64,000 nt of DNA from Bin5 sp965204705 (GTDB lineage: Bacteria > Chloroflexota > Anaerolineae > Caldilineales > Caldilineaceae), in NCBI GenBank assembly GCA_965204705.1, contig CBDBFE010000002.1:78147-142146 (forward strand), given 5' to 3'. This document shows positions 1 to 8,292 of this stretch, in pieces. Both the position numbers and the translations under genes were made by a program. Numbering within the stretch: position 1 is the first letter of the stretch; each line of letters begins with the position of its first letter. The notes beneath the pieces are model-generated. The model saw nothing but the letters and a program-made list of their open reading frames with translations. It did no database searches and had not been told where the DNA came from.

Positions 1-392
1 ACCAGTGTCACCCGCCCGATGCCTGCTGCACGGGCAAGCGCGTCCTGGGAGAAACCGGCAGATTTGCGCAGCCGCCGAATGCGTTGGCCAAGCGTATGCC
101 GTCCCCGCATCGCAATCGCTTCGACTGCTGGCCGGTACAATGAATCACAGTAGTGACGGGCAAAGTCCCATGGAATCTCAACTGTTTCGTCTTGAGAAGT
201 TTTCAAAACCATCTCGTACGGGTTGGGCAACTCCAGCGTGGTCAACGTCGCACGCTCCCCGATCTCAGGAAGATCGGAATAGGGAATGAGACCCTTTGCC
301 CCGTCGGCGAAGCTCAGTTCGATGCCGTGATCCAGGAGGCTTGCGACCGTCATCATGCGATTGGCGTTTTTGACGAGAACGGCGTCACTCAT
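1..392 (-). CDS. DUF2442 plus HTH antitoxin-like protein (partial)
   Basis: The reading frame begins at the ATG complementary to 390-392 and runs off the left edge of the window, giving about 130 visible residues. The first 80 or so residues (SFADGAKGLIPYSDLPEIG and what follows) resemble DUF2442; the last part (LGQRIRRLRKSAGFSQDALA) is the start of an XRE-type helix-turn-helix. Its start overlaps the stop of the DUF4160 gene by four bases (ATGA), so the two are probably translationally coupled. DUF4160/DUF2442 pairs are common toxin-antitoxin-like modules, and the HTH suggests this one binds DNA and represses its own promoter. The pairing is seen; antitoxin function is inferred from family context. 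Confidence 0.8.
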   Translation of the reverse strand, partial: MSDAVLVKNANRMMTVASLLDHGIELSFADGAKGLIPYSDLPEIGERATLTTLELPNPYEMVLKTSQDETVEIPWDFARHYCDSLYRPAVEAIAMRGRHTLGQRIRRLRKSAGFSQDALARAAGIGRVTL

Positions 393-631
393 CGGCTTCC
401 TCCATGAATGGAATCCCACGTCTTCCTGATCTCCTCGGCATGCCTGGCATAGGCCCTCATTATGTCTCTATAGGTTCCGGCCGGAGGATCTTCCATAAGG
501 GTGCCTCCGATCAACTCTATACGGCACACGTCTTCACTGCCGACCCAGACGTGTACATGGGGAGGCTCAAAGCCGTTCTCCCTTGTATTGACAACGAAAC
601 GGAACCGGCCCTCCATTACCACGGTCGGCAT
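389..631 (-). CDS. DUF4160 family protein
   Basis: This 80-residue protein matches the DUF4160 pattern: a short N-terminal strand region (MEGRFRFVVNTRENGFEPPH), a VHVWVG segment and a helical C-terminus ending near TWDSIHGG. Family members are about 80 residues and are usually encoded just upstream of a DUF2442 protein, as here, with a four-base overlap. The pair behaves in genomes like a toxin-antitoxin module, but no biochemical role is firmly established. A near-perfect palindrome lies about 50 bases upstream of its start. Confidence 0.85.
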   Translation of the reverse strand: MPTVVMEGRFRFVVNTRENGFEPPHVHVWVGSEDVCRIELIGGTLMEDPPAGTYRDIMRAYARHAEEIRKTWDSIHGGSR

Positions 632-681
632 GCAATTTCCTCATGAGAAGCAGTGCCTTCAATGCAGTCCTATAGACAAAG

Positions 682-700
682 TGTATCATTAAACGATACA
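682..700. promoter_or_regulatory. Palindromic operator candidate for the DUF4160/DUF2442 pair
   Basis: TGTATC at 682-687 and GATACA at 695-700 form perfect six-base arms, and the 19-base site is symmetrical except for one base pair. It sits 50 bases upstream of the divergent DUF4160 start, where an operator for the HTH partner would be expected. The regulatory role is inferred. Confidence 0.45.
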
Positions 701-799
701 AAGTGGAAAATCCTGCATCCGGTTGACTGTAGATCGAACGGGGCTATGCAGAAAGGTTCTTATCAGTCATTTTCGGTTGAAAAACCGATCTCCCGAAGG

Positions 800-902
800 G
801 CGCTCCCTGCGATGATATGCACTGTTTTCGGCGGTTTTTTCGGAGTTGGGCTCGAATCAGGTAGTGTCGCGGGTCTTGGCCCAATCAGATGCAATCGCCC
901 TG
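800..902. repeat. ISAs1-like end remnant
   Basis: The stretch ending AGATGCAATCGCCCTG at 887-902 is closely similar to 51360-51460, which lies just downstream of an ISAs1-family transposase fragment; a third copy of the terminal motif is at 53424-53439. It appears to be a relic insertion-sequence end. No transposase is recognisable here. Confidence 0.5.
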
Positions 903-1405
903 GCCGCAACGCTGTGCTGGATTCGACAATGGCGCAGCCTTCACAGGGGATGACACGAGAGAAAGCGCTTTAAGTACCCACCGGCCTGTTCATCTTTATA
1001 TATGTGTGTATTTATATATACGCATATGCATATATATATCAACAGGTGCCGCGATGCCGCGCCTGACATTCCCCTCTCGCCGCCTCATGCGCCGCCCCTC
1101 TGCAGATAGCTATCCGTACCGGTGAGGGTTATCTCCAGGAATTCAACAGCCGGACTTCATCGCGCATGCACACACCTCGGTCTTGGCGCCACCAGGCCGA
1201 CGGCTTCTTTGCAGCGACGCGGGTTGACCTTCCCCGACCGGCAGGCCGCCGTCTTCCGGATCTGCAGTTATGGGATATGATTTTCGCTTTTTCCCGGAAG
1301 AGTGTGGTGCAATGTGTCAGAACACAAAGCTGCCTGAATGGGAAGGATTGGCAAGAGAGGGCGGTTGGCCGGGTTCCAAATGGAGTGCGCTAAAGGAGGA
1401 TAGTC
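903..1405. other. Non-coding stretch with AT-rich tract
   Basis: No convincing gene is seen on either strand. It holds an alternating T-A tract (about 995-1040) and ends with the strong AGGAGG ribosome site (1394-1399) of the next gene. The AT-rich tract could contain a promoter, but no clear -35/-10 pair can be picked. Confidence 0.4.
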
Positions 1406-2335
1406 ATGTGGAAGGTTTCTTTTATGGGCCGGCTGGCAGCGGCAGTGGCGGCGGCCGCGTTTTTTGTTTCCGGCTGCGATCATTATGTGGCATCCCATGC
1501 GGAGATGGATGGCGGCGTCACCATGGCGAGCCGGCAGGTATCGAAGGCGGACCGCGCCGGCTACACGGTGGCGACGATCGAGAAGGCGTTGCGGCTCTAC
1601 GACAGCAAAGGGCGCGAGGCGGCGCTGGCTTATTATAACTCGCGGGAGAGCGTAGACGGCGAATGGTATGTGATCATCGCGGACGAGAACAAGGAGATTA
1701 TCGCCCACCCCAATCCTGAGGTACTGGGAGAAAGCCTGTTGGGCCCTATGGGGGTGGATTTCACCGGCTACCGGCACGGCGAAGCGATCGCGGGCGCGAC
1801 CGAGGCGGGGAAGTGGGTTGACTATATCTTTTTCAATCCTGCCACGGGCAGGGATGAGTACAAGCATACGTGGGCGGTACGGCATGACGGGCTGATTTTT
1901 GCCTCCGGCTGGTACCAGGTTTTGCCGACCCTGGCGCTGGCGGTCACGAAGGCGGAACCTGCCGAATACACGGTTGCGTTTGTTGAGCGGGCGGTGCGGT
2001 ATTACAAGGCGCACGGGCGGGAAGAGGCGGTTGCGTACTTCAGCTCTGCCGAGAGTGTGGACGGCGCGTGGTACGTGTTTGTCATCGATGGGAGCGACCG
2101 GGTCATCGCCCATCCCGACCCGAAGTTCATCGGGCAGGATCTGAAGGGGGATCTGGGGGTGGATTCGAGCGGCTATCGCTTCGGCGATCTGATGTTGAGC
2201 GCGACGGAGGCGGGGATGTGGGTCGACTATCTGTCGGCGTCGAATCCTACGCAGGACGGCTCGGAGGAGGAGGTAAAGCATACGTGGGTTGTGCGTTACG
2301 ACGGCGTGATCATTGGGTCGGGGTGGTATGAGTAG
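1406..2335 (+). CDS. Lipoprotein with two Cache-type sensor domains
   Basis: This 309-residue protein has a hydrophobic signal ending in the lipobox VSGC (Cys24), so it should be lipid-anchored outside the cytoplasmic membrane. Two homologous copies of a Cache-like domain follow, about residues 48-165 and 176-309; each carries the blocks DGxWYV, IAHPxP, DxxGYR, ATEAGxWVDY and KHTWxVRxDGxIxxSGWY. Cache domains normally bind small extracellular ligands for kinases or chemoreceptors, but no signalling domain is attached here. The start is fixed by AAGGAGG seven bases upstream. A one-domain paralogue lies at 48795-49247. The ligand is unknown. Confidence 0.85.
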   Translation: MWKVSFMGRLAAAVAAAAFFVSGCDHYVASHAEMDGGVTMASRQVSKADRAGYTVATIEKALRLYDSKGREAALAYYNSRESVDGEWYVIIADENKEIIAHPNPEVLGESLLGPMGVDFTGYRHGEAIAGATEAGKWVDYIFFNPATGRDEYKHTWAVRHDGLIFASGWYQVLPTLALAVTKAEPAEYTVAFVERAVRYYKAHGREEAVAYFSSAESVDGAWYVFVIDGSDRVIAHPDPKFIGQDLKGDLGVDSSGYRFGDLMLSATEAGMWVDYLSASNPTQDGSEEEVKHTWVVRYDGVIIGSGWYE

Positions 2336-2717
2336 GGGCGAAGGGCCAGGGGCCGGGGGTGAGGGTAGCGTACCGTGCCGGCGCCGGGAATCTGCAGGGA
2401 CAGAGTTGGCGGCTGGGACATCTGAGCCGAAGCGAACCGGCAAGAAGCAGGGCCGCATGATTTGCTTCCGGGTCGTTACGGTATTCCGTCAATTCAGTTC
2501 CCCCTCAATATGATAGAATGGACTCCGGTTTTGGTTCCCTACCGGCTGGCAGAGAGCATTCGACACTGCCGGTTTCCCTGTTTACCGGTCCGTGAACCAT
2601 TCCAGTACACATCCTGGTTCGCGGTCCAGCTGTTGGCGCCAGGCTTACCGATTCGGAAAGACCGGCGGCGGTCATCGGCCCGCGCGACGCGGCTCACCGA
2701 ATCCAGGAGGTCAACAG
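2336..2717. other. Intergenic region, nothing recognised
   Basis: No gene or repeat is recognised apart from the ribosome site AGGAGGT (2704-2710) of the HicB gene. The frame upstream of 2718 is open but shows no family resemblance. Confidence 0.4.
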
Positions 2718-2930
2718 ATGACGCCTTCCGAGATCATCTTTGAAGTAACCGAAGCGGTCGAAGGCGGGTACAACGCAAGGGCATCAGGTTACAGCATCTT
2801 CACGCAAGGGGACGGCTGGGCCGATCTGAAAGAGATGGTCAAAGACGCAAGTCGTTGTCACTTCGGGGATGAATGTATGCCCAAGGTGATACGACTGCAT
2901 TTGGTCAAAGATGAGCTGATTGCGGTATGA
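2718..2930 (+). CDS. hicB: HicB-like antitoxin
   Basis: This is a 70-residue protein of the short HicB-like type (family pattern: FEVTEAxEGGYxARAxGYSI, then QGDGWADLKEMVKDA and PKVIRLHLVKDELIAV). Such proteins neutralise HicA mRNA interferases. The ATG at 2718 is chosen over upstream starts because a strong AGGAGGT lies just before it and the family begins here. It overlaps the next gene by four bases (ATGA), the usual HicBA arrangement. Since that toxin is truncated, the antitoxin may now be an orphan. Confidence 0.85.
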   Translation: MTPSEIIFEVTEAVEGGYNARASGYSIFTQGDGWADLKEMVKDASRCHFGDECMPKVIRLHLVKDELIAV

Positions 2931-3067
2931 GACTGCCCCGAGATCTGTCTGGCGACGATCTGATCAGATTGCTGCGCAGCCATTTTGGTTACCGGTTTCT
3001 ACGTCAGAGAGGCAACCACGTACCAATCGTCCTTCACCGACAGGATTGCCCTCGCAGCACAGATTGA
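2927..3067 (+). pseudogene. hicA: Truncated HicA toxin
   Basis: The frame begins MRLPRDLSGDDLIRLLR and continues through the HicA hallmark segment RFLRQRGNHVPIVL, which contains the conserved catalytic-type histidine after G-N/S. It stops at a TGA after only 46 codons, whereas HicA proteins have about 60-80 residues and need the C-terminal strand and helix (H-x-V-x-I-P-x-H, L-x-x-G-T-L). The C-terminal half is not recognisable downstream. The toxin is therefore probably dead. The gene overlaps hicB by four bases. Confidence 0.75.
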
Positions 3068-3685
3068 CATATACACATATGGACATCTTGCATGTGTGTT
3101 CATATATGCACAAGCTGACCCCGGCAGTCTTTGTGTCTCCAGAGTCAATTGACAGCGCGGAAGGCCGAAAGGTTCTTTGCATGCAATCGGTTGAAATCAG
3201 CTTTCGTTGTGTTTCAAGCGTTGGATTTTGTGAAACACAGAGCCGTTTGATCCGCACAACCGAACGACAGACAGGCGCTCCCGCCACGCAGTGCCCGCCT
3301 CCACAACGACCACTCTCATCGAAGCTGGCGTTGAGCAGGTCGCCCAGCCCCCAAGCAGCTCAGACCCGTCTTAAGGGCTATTCTGGCGTGAAAGTCCCTG
3401 GAAGAGGCTTTCCCCCCTCGTAACGCTTGCTCTGCGTCCGCTCTGCGCCGCCTGACGAACGTTACGAACCGTTAGGTCTTACAGTACCTGAAGAGTCGAA
3501 AACGGCGCTTAGAACGCCTCCAGTGCGGTAAAATTTTTCCGGTTCCGGCAAAGAGGGCCGATTTGGCCGTTCTTGGGCAGTTTTGGCCTAAGGCGGCGTT
3601 TTGTCGCGTTTGGGGAGTCCGGCGTTACTTCACGGCTGATGCATCTCATCGTGTCGTGCCTGTAGACAATCGCGGCACACCGTGC
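3068..3685. other. Intergenic region, nothing recognised
   Basis: The stretch has a T-A-rich piece (about 3068-3110) and no credible reading frame on either strand. The truncated hicA 3' end may once have extended into it, but no homologous sequence can be seen. Confidence 0.35.
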
Positions 3686-3874
3686 TTAGTAACCCGAGTT
3701 CGGAGTTGAAGAGCGCCTTCTCAAGCGGGTAGGCCCGGGTTTCGCAGTAAGAAACCACCGGCCATGCACGGCGCACACGCCGGCAATCTCTCCGCGCACC
3801 GCTCCGATGTCCGCCTTCGTTGCCATACGTCCGATCTCGCCCTCCAGCCGTGCGCTCCGCTCTTCTGTCGTCAC
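3686..3874 (-). CDS. Small coiled-coil protein, 3' end replaced by a repeat
   Basis: The 62-residue frame begins MTTEERSARLEGEIGRMATK, a charged helical start like those of small coiled-coil accessory proteins. It overlaps the upstream minus-strand gene by four bases (ATGA at 3871-3874). From about residue 33 the sequence loses its helical character; codons there run into a copy of the dispersed repeat whose end motif is CCGAGTTCGGAGT (3694-3706). The original C-terminus was probably lost to that insertion. Function unknown. Confidence 0.45.
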   Translation of the reverse strand: MTTEERSARLEGEIGRMATKADIGAVRGEIAGVCAVHGRWFLTAKPGPTRLRRRSSTPNSGY

Positions 3875-4098
3875 CGTCTGTCCCCTGAGGCCTGCGCCAA
3901 CTTCGCAACCTTGCGCTCGATGCGCTCCGTCTCGGATAGCAGGACATCGCGCACAAACTCGCTCGTGATGCGGCCGGTCTCGAGGGCTGCCGTGCGCACC
4001 CGCTCGGCGTCCCGCGGCGTCATCGTCGTGGAAACCTGCTTGGTCCGCCGCAACCCGGGCGGCCGCACCACGCGTCTTCCGCCATTGTCAGTGGGCAT
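3871..4098 (-). CDS. Small basic protein, possibly ribbon-helix-helix
   Basis: A 75-residue, basic protein. Residues 20-60 (RTKQVSTTMTPRDAERVRTA, then LETGRITSEFVRDVLLSE) have the spacing of a ribbon-helix-helix DNA-binding protein: a short strand followed by two helices. I chose the internal ATG at 4096-4098 because the upstream open frame runs into the end of a repeat element. It overlaps the next small gene by four bases, so the two were once an operon. Family assignment is tentative. Confidence 0.5.
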   Translation of the reverse strand: MPTDNGGRRVVRPPGLRRTKQVSTTMTPRDAERVRTAALETGRITSEFVRDVLLSETERIERKVAKLAQASGDRR

Positions 4099-4136
4099 AG
4101 CTTTCCTCAGCAGAATAAATGGGAAGATAGCAGGAA

Positions 4137-4568
4137 ACCTGAATTCGGAGTTATAGAGCGCCTTGTCAAGCGGCTGCGCTGCTGTCTCCCCTTTCGACTC
4201 TCGCTCGTGAGCACGCTTCATATCCCCTGCCTGGTCAGTGGAATTGACTTGGCCGCTCCCGATTATACCGATTTCCGCAAAATTGACGCGAGATTGATAC
4301 AAAAGAGAGTATGGTGTCACTGAAATGCCACGTAAGATCTGCTATATTTTGTGATGAGTTGTAAAGACAATTATGCAGATTAGGGGCGTACGCCCGTCAA
4401 TCGTCGGGATAGCGCAGTCGCCATCGGGCAAGCGTTCTGTTGTGTAGGCAGGCAAACGGTGAGTTTCCACAGGCATTACCGCCTTCCTTGCGCCGGATGG
4501 CGTTATGAAGAGGGCCCGACATGCCGCCAAGCAACCACCGATAGCCGCGTTTAACTCCGAACTCAGGT
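4137..4568. mobile_element. MITE-like element with 17-bp terminal inverted repeats
   Basis: The left end (4137-4153, ACCTGAATTCGGAGTTA) and the inverted right end (4552-4568) match at 16 of 17 positions, enclosing 432 bases with no convincing gene. Further copies of the left end occur at 3692-3735, 50875-50915 and 63963-63980, with similarity running about 40 bases inward in the first two. No transposase is seen, so this would be a non-autonomous element moved by an unknown enzyme. No target duplication is obvious. Confidence 0.5.
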
Positions 4569-4580
4569 CAAAGAATGTAA

Positions 4581-4610
4581 TTCCCAATGTGCGGGAACCA
4601 CATTGTTCCC
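4581..4610. promoter_or_regulatory. Nested inverted repeats upstream of the WYL regulator
   Basis: The block holds TTCCC, GGGAA and TTCCC spaced about 12 bases apart (4581-4585, 4593-4597, 4606-4610), and also CAATGTG/CACATTG arms (4585-4591 and 4599-4605). It sits about 80 bases before the WYL gene that heads the cas cluster. Such a symmetrical block would suit autoregulation by a dimeric regulator; this is inference. Confidence 0.4.
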
Positions 4611-4691
4611 TTTGCCTGCGTTAAATTGGAAGAATAGGCCGGCCATCTCCGGATTGCAGTGGACGCGGTCTAACCGATCGGGAGAAACACT

Positions 4692-5684
4692 GTGAAGATA
4701 GGCTCAGGCAGAGACGAGGAAATAAAACGTACTTCCCGCATCCTGCAGACTATTCATCTCATCGCATTGCGCCCCAGGCGATACCGGGCCAAAGACCTCG
4801 CGCGGCACTTCGAGATCGGTGAGAGAATGATCAAGAAAGATCTGCAGATCGTCCGCCACGGACTGCGCCTGTCCCTGCGCTCTTCCAGCGAGGGCTACTA
4901 CTTTGCAGAAACGCCGCAGCTGCCTTCAGTTGCCTACAGCTTCACAGAAGCGCTTGCGCTCGTGCAGGCCGTGCAGGTATCGCGGCAGGTTACCGGCATC
5001 AGCTCATCAGATCTGGCGGCCGCCGTCGCGCGTCTGATCGCTCTCTTTCCTCCAGAGTTCAGCAGCTTCTTGCAAAGGCTGTCGCATCGCCCCCGTATTA
5101 CAGTCGAACGCAAACACAGGCAGGAGATGTTGCAGCTGCTCAATCGGAGTCTTCTGGAAGGCTGCAAGCTGGAAATCGTTTACCGGACCGCTCGCAGAGA
5201 GGGAGCCGTCACCCGGCGCGTCGTTCACCCGTACCATATCATGTCCTATGTGCGCTCCTGGCAGCTGATCGCATACTGCGAGAACCGGCAGGATGTCCTC
5301 ATGTTCAAGGTCGACCGCATTCAGACGGCAACGCTTCTCGACGAGAATTACGCAATCGCGGACGGATTTGACCTGGACCACTACATGGGCGATGCCTGGG
5401 GCGTTATGCGGCCTGAAGGCCAGGCGCCGGAACTCGTCGAGCTTCACTTCGCGCCGGATGCCGGCCGCTGGGTGGCTGAAGAATACTGGCACAAGAGCCA
5501 GCATGTGGAGGAGCAGCCTGACGGCAACGTCATCTTCCGCCTCAACATCGCCATCACGCCTGATTTTGTGAGTTGGGTTCTCTATTACGGCAGCAAAGTC
5601 GAAGTGATGAAGCCGGATCATCTACGAACGGCGGTCTCTTTAGAACATCAACGGGCCGCGGTGCAATATCAGAAGTCGAGGTAA
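4692..5684 (+). CDS. WYL-domain transcriptional regulator
   Basis: This 330-residue protein has an N-terminal DeoR-like helix-turn-helix (about residues 14-65, with RYRAKDLARHFEIGERMIKK as the core) and a central-to-C-terminal WYL domain (about 150-240, including the VHPYHIMSYVRSWQLIAYCE strand and FKVDRI) plus a WCX-like extension. WYL regulators sense nucleic-acid or nucleotide ligands and frequently control CRISPR-Cas and other defence genes. It is six bases upstream of cas8 on the same strand, so it is probably co-transcribed and may control the operon. Confidence 0.9.
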   Translation: MKIGSGRDEEIKRTSRILQTIHLIALRPRRYRAKDLARHFEIGERMIKKDLQIVRHGLRLSLRSSSEGYYFAETPQLPSVAYSFTEALALVQAVQVSRQVTGISSSDLAAAVARLIALFPPEFSSFLQRLSHRPRITVERKHRQEMLQLLNRSLLEGCKLEIVYRTARREGAVTRRVVHPYHIMSYVRSWQLIAYCENRQDVLMFKVDRIQTATLLDENYAIADGFDLDHYMGDAWGVMRPEGQAPELVELHFAPDAGRWVAEEYWHKSQHVEEQPDGNVIFRLNIAITPDFVSWVLYYGSKVEVMKPDHLRTAVSLEHQRAAVQYQKSR

Positions 5685-5690
5685 AGACAA

Positions 5691-7160
5691 ATGCTTAATT
5701 ACGTTGGTCATCCTTATTACGATGTGGGCATTGCCACTCTCGCAGCATTTGTAGGGAAAAGAGAACCACGACTGTTGACCCCACAGGACCTTGAACAAGC
5801 CGCCGACTACATGGCACGCGAGTATGTACGGCAACCTCTGCGTTCTTTTCTGACAGTCGCGTTTCCCAATTCGGGATTTACCCAATCTACTTTCTTCAAA
5901 AAACCCGAACGCCAACAGGAGTACGCAAGACGGGTTCTGCGCAGCTCGGCAGAGAGCGTTCCAGTGTTAGATGAAAGGTGTGTCTTCACTGGAAAGCCTG
6001 CCGCGGCTGTAGCGTTTGATGATCAGGATAAACTTCCTTTAGGCCGGGCATTTCGTCAACATATCCCGCTTCTTACCCGCGTGGGGGCGATCAACTTTTA
6101 TCCCTATGGCGACAGAGGGCTTCCGGTTTCCGGCGAAGCACTACTGGCGATTCAAGCGCTGCCGCTGGGGTGCGCCAAAACATCCGGCAAACTGCTCATG
6201 GTGCATTCTGATAATCCAGAAATGACCTGCCACTTCGCTAGCGAGTTCTTAGCGCAAAATCGGAAAAGGGTTCAACTCGCCCAGGCAGCAAATAGTACGA
6301 AAATGCCAGAACCTCATCAGAAGCACCATACTTTGCTTATTGAAACGCTTTTGCAAGCGGAAGATATGCGGAGGGAAGCTTTGGAGGAGGAAGAACCTTT
6401 GTTCACGCTGACCGCGTATCACCTGAGCAACAGTGGTCAAGGCCCCGGTCTTGATATCTACTTTCTGCCGATGCAGGTAGTGGGATTTCTGCGGACGATG
6501 CAGCAAGCAAGGTTCAGTGATGCGTGGCAAAGAATCGTTAGGAGAGCCTGGGAAATTGAGCCTCCCCGCAGAAAGAAGGAGGGAAGCGAGAAGGAACCAT
6601 TCCAACCCGCCCGAAACTGGCTCTACGAGGACATCTTCGACCTGCCGGATAATGCCAAGCAATTCATTCGTACCTATTTCCTGCGCATCGCGCGCAGATA
6701 CGCACGTGGCAAAACGGACCCGCGCCAGAACTATTCACTTGCCAATGAATCCGACCTGGTTTCGTGGGCAATCACTGCACGGTTTCTACGGAGGATTATG
6801 AACATGGAACCGCACCGTATAGAGCAGATTCGAAAGATGGCTGATGGATTGGCAGATTACGTCAAACATCAGAATGACCAACGGTTTTTCCGCGACTTCT
6901 TGATGAGTCGGAGCTATGGTGCCTTACGAGAAACGCTATTGAAAGCGAATCTTGCCCACGTTAGGCAAGGAAACCCACCGATCGTGCAGTTCGAACCATA
7001 TATTGAAGTCTTTGAGGAGGGGATAGAAATGGAGTATAGAGACTGGCAATTGGCGCGTGATTTGCTACTCATTCGTATGATTGAACAGCTTCATACGAAT
7101 GAGTGGTTAGACCGAAACAAAGAAGCTGTTGAAGAAGAAACGGACCGAGAAAACGGATAG
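5691..7160 (+). CDS. cas8b1: Type I-B Cascade large subunit Cas8b1/Cst1-like
   Basis: This 489-residue protein lies between the WYL regulator and cas7, exactly where the Cst1-type Cas8 of type I-B (Tneap) loci is found. Recognisable features are the N-terminal HPYYDVGIATLAAF, the motif ERCVFTGKPAA near residue 103, and a mid region AINFYPYGDRGLPVSGEALL typical of Cst1. Cas8 recognises the PAM and recruits Cas3. Family members usually carry two CXXC pairs forming a zinc site; here the first pair is reduced to one Cys (CVFTG) and the second to a lone Cys (LGCAKTSG), so metal binding seems lost. Codon use is less GC-rich than in cas6-cas1-cas2-cas4. Confidence 0.8.
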   Translation: MLNYVGHPYYDVGIATLAAFVGKREPRLLTPQDLEQAADYMAREYVRQPLRSFLTVAFPNSGFTQSTFFKKPERQQEYARRVLRSSAESVPVLDERCVFTGKPAAAVAFDDQDKLPLGRAFRQHIPLLTRVGAINFYPYGDRGLPVSGEALLAIQALPLGCAKTSGKLLMVHSDNPEMTCHFASEFLAQNRKRVQLAQAANSTKMPEPHQKHHTLLIETLLQAEDMRREALEEEEPLFTLTAYHLSNSGQGPGLDIYFLPMQVVGFLRTMQQARFSDAWQRIVRRAWEIEPPRRKKEGSEKEPFQPARNWLYEDIFDLPDNAKQFIRTYFLRIARRYARGKTDPRQNYSLANESDLVSWAITARFLRRIMNMEPHRIEQIRKMADGLADYVKHQNDQRFFRDFLMSRSYGALRETLLKANLAHVRQGNPPIVQFEPYIEVFEEGIEMEYRDWQLARDLLLIRMIEQLHTNEWLDRNKEAVEEETDRENG

Positions 7161-7188
7161 ACCTTTACATTCTTAAGGAGAGAGTCCA

Positions 7189-8280
7189 ATGGCTTTTGTA
7201 ACTGGCCTGATGCTGATCGATGCGCCCGCTTCTGCATTGAACAATTCGGGAGAGGGTATACCGAACGCTCGTACTGACAATACTGTAGCGGTGAAGGCTA
7301 TCCGCACTCGTGAAGGAGCATATCCTTATGTATCCGCGCAGTCTTTCCGCTACTGGCTGCGTACAACGTTGGAAAATGGACAATGGGGTTGGCAGCAAGC
7401 GCCGATTTATCGAGAAGAAAAGGTTGCCTACACTGATGCCAACCCGATCAGATGGTGGGACGACGACCTACTAGGTTACATGCGTGCTCCTTCTACAAGG
7501 ACTTCGGCCCGGGAGAAACGGGAGGCCGACGAGTCACGCGTCAATGAAACGCCCACACCAGAAACAGTAACGAGGGTGTCACCATTGCGCGTCAGCACGT
7601 TGGTTTCCTTAGCTCGCGGGGATATCACAAATGATTACAATACTATGTCGCGCCACGAAGGTGACCCCGTCCCGTATGAACACCAATTCTATCGTACAAC
7701 TCTCAAAGGGTTATTTTCGCTTGACCTACATGCTTCTGGACGCTTTTCCTATCGGAAGAAAACAGGCTTCCGCAATTTGGACGATGTACGTATTGAGGAG
7801 GCGCAAAGGAATGGGCTGGAACACAATGAAACGCAGAAGGAGTACGTTCTCTCTCGGGAAGAACGCACGAAGCGAATCGCGTCACTATTCGAAGGGTTAG
7901 CGCACTTAGAAGGAGGAGCCAAGCAGACAATTCACTATACCGATGTGGCCCCAGCGTTGGTTATCCTTGCCGTGACCAGAGGCGGCAATCACATCTTCGG
8001 TCATACAGTTGGCGCCGATTCCTTCCGGTTGCCCGCACTGAAGATCGAAGCTCTGCATGAGGCATTAATGGTCTTTGAAAGTGACATCCTATCCACAGTC
8101 TATGTGGGGTGGGTAAAAGGATACCTTGATAAACAACGGGAAGAGTTGGAATGCGCTTTAGCGGAAGGGGGGCGGCTTGAGCAGGACAAGGCGAGAATCG
8201 TCTTGGACCATCCTCGCATCGTTTTTTCAAAGTTCATTGAAGACTTGAAAAAGCCTGAAAATAGTCATTGGCTGGACTAA
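7189..8280 (+). CDS. cas7: Type I-B Cascade backbone Cas7 (Cst2/DevR)
   Basis: The 363-residue product is a Cas7 of the Cst2/DevR family: it opens with the conserved MAFVTGLMLIDAPASALNN followed by the VKAIRTREGAYPYVSAQSFR block that forms the RRM core and binds the crRNA. Copies of this protein make the helical backbone of Cascade. A good ribosome site (AAGGAGAGAG) precedes the ATG. It follows cas8 by 28 bases and precedes cas5 by 12. The insertion rich in Thr/Glu around residues 100-130 is the expected variable thumb region. Confidence 0.9.
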   Translation: MAFVTGLMLIDAPASALNNSGEGIPNARTDNTVAVKAIRTREGAYPYVSAQSFRYWLRTTLENGQWGWQQAPIYREEKVAYTDANPIRWWDDDLLGYMRAPSTRTSAREKREADESRVNETPTPETVTRVSPLRVSTLVSLARGDITNDYNTMSRHEGDPVPYEHQFYRTTLKGLFSLDLHASGRFSYRKKTGFRNLDDVRIEEAQRNGLEHNETQKEYVLSREERTKRIASLFEGLAHLEGGAKQTIHYTDVAPALVILAVTRGGNHIFGHTVGADSFRLPALKIEALHEALMVFESDILSTVYVGWVKGYLDKQREELECALAEGGRLEQDKARIVLDHPRIVFSKFIEDLKKPENSHWLD

Positions 8281-8292
8281 CGGAGGGCATAT

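Noticed and set aside
1268..2458. Long minus-strand open frame of 396 codons
   Set aside because: It is antisense to the Cache lipoprotein, Arg/Pro-rich and without family resemblance; a GC-driven shadow.
4342..4587. Minus-strand frame of 81 codons before the WYL gene
   Set aside because: It starts outside the right inverted end of the MITE-like element and has no ribosome site or recognised pattern.
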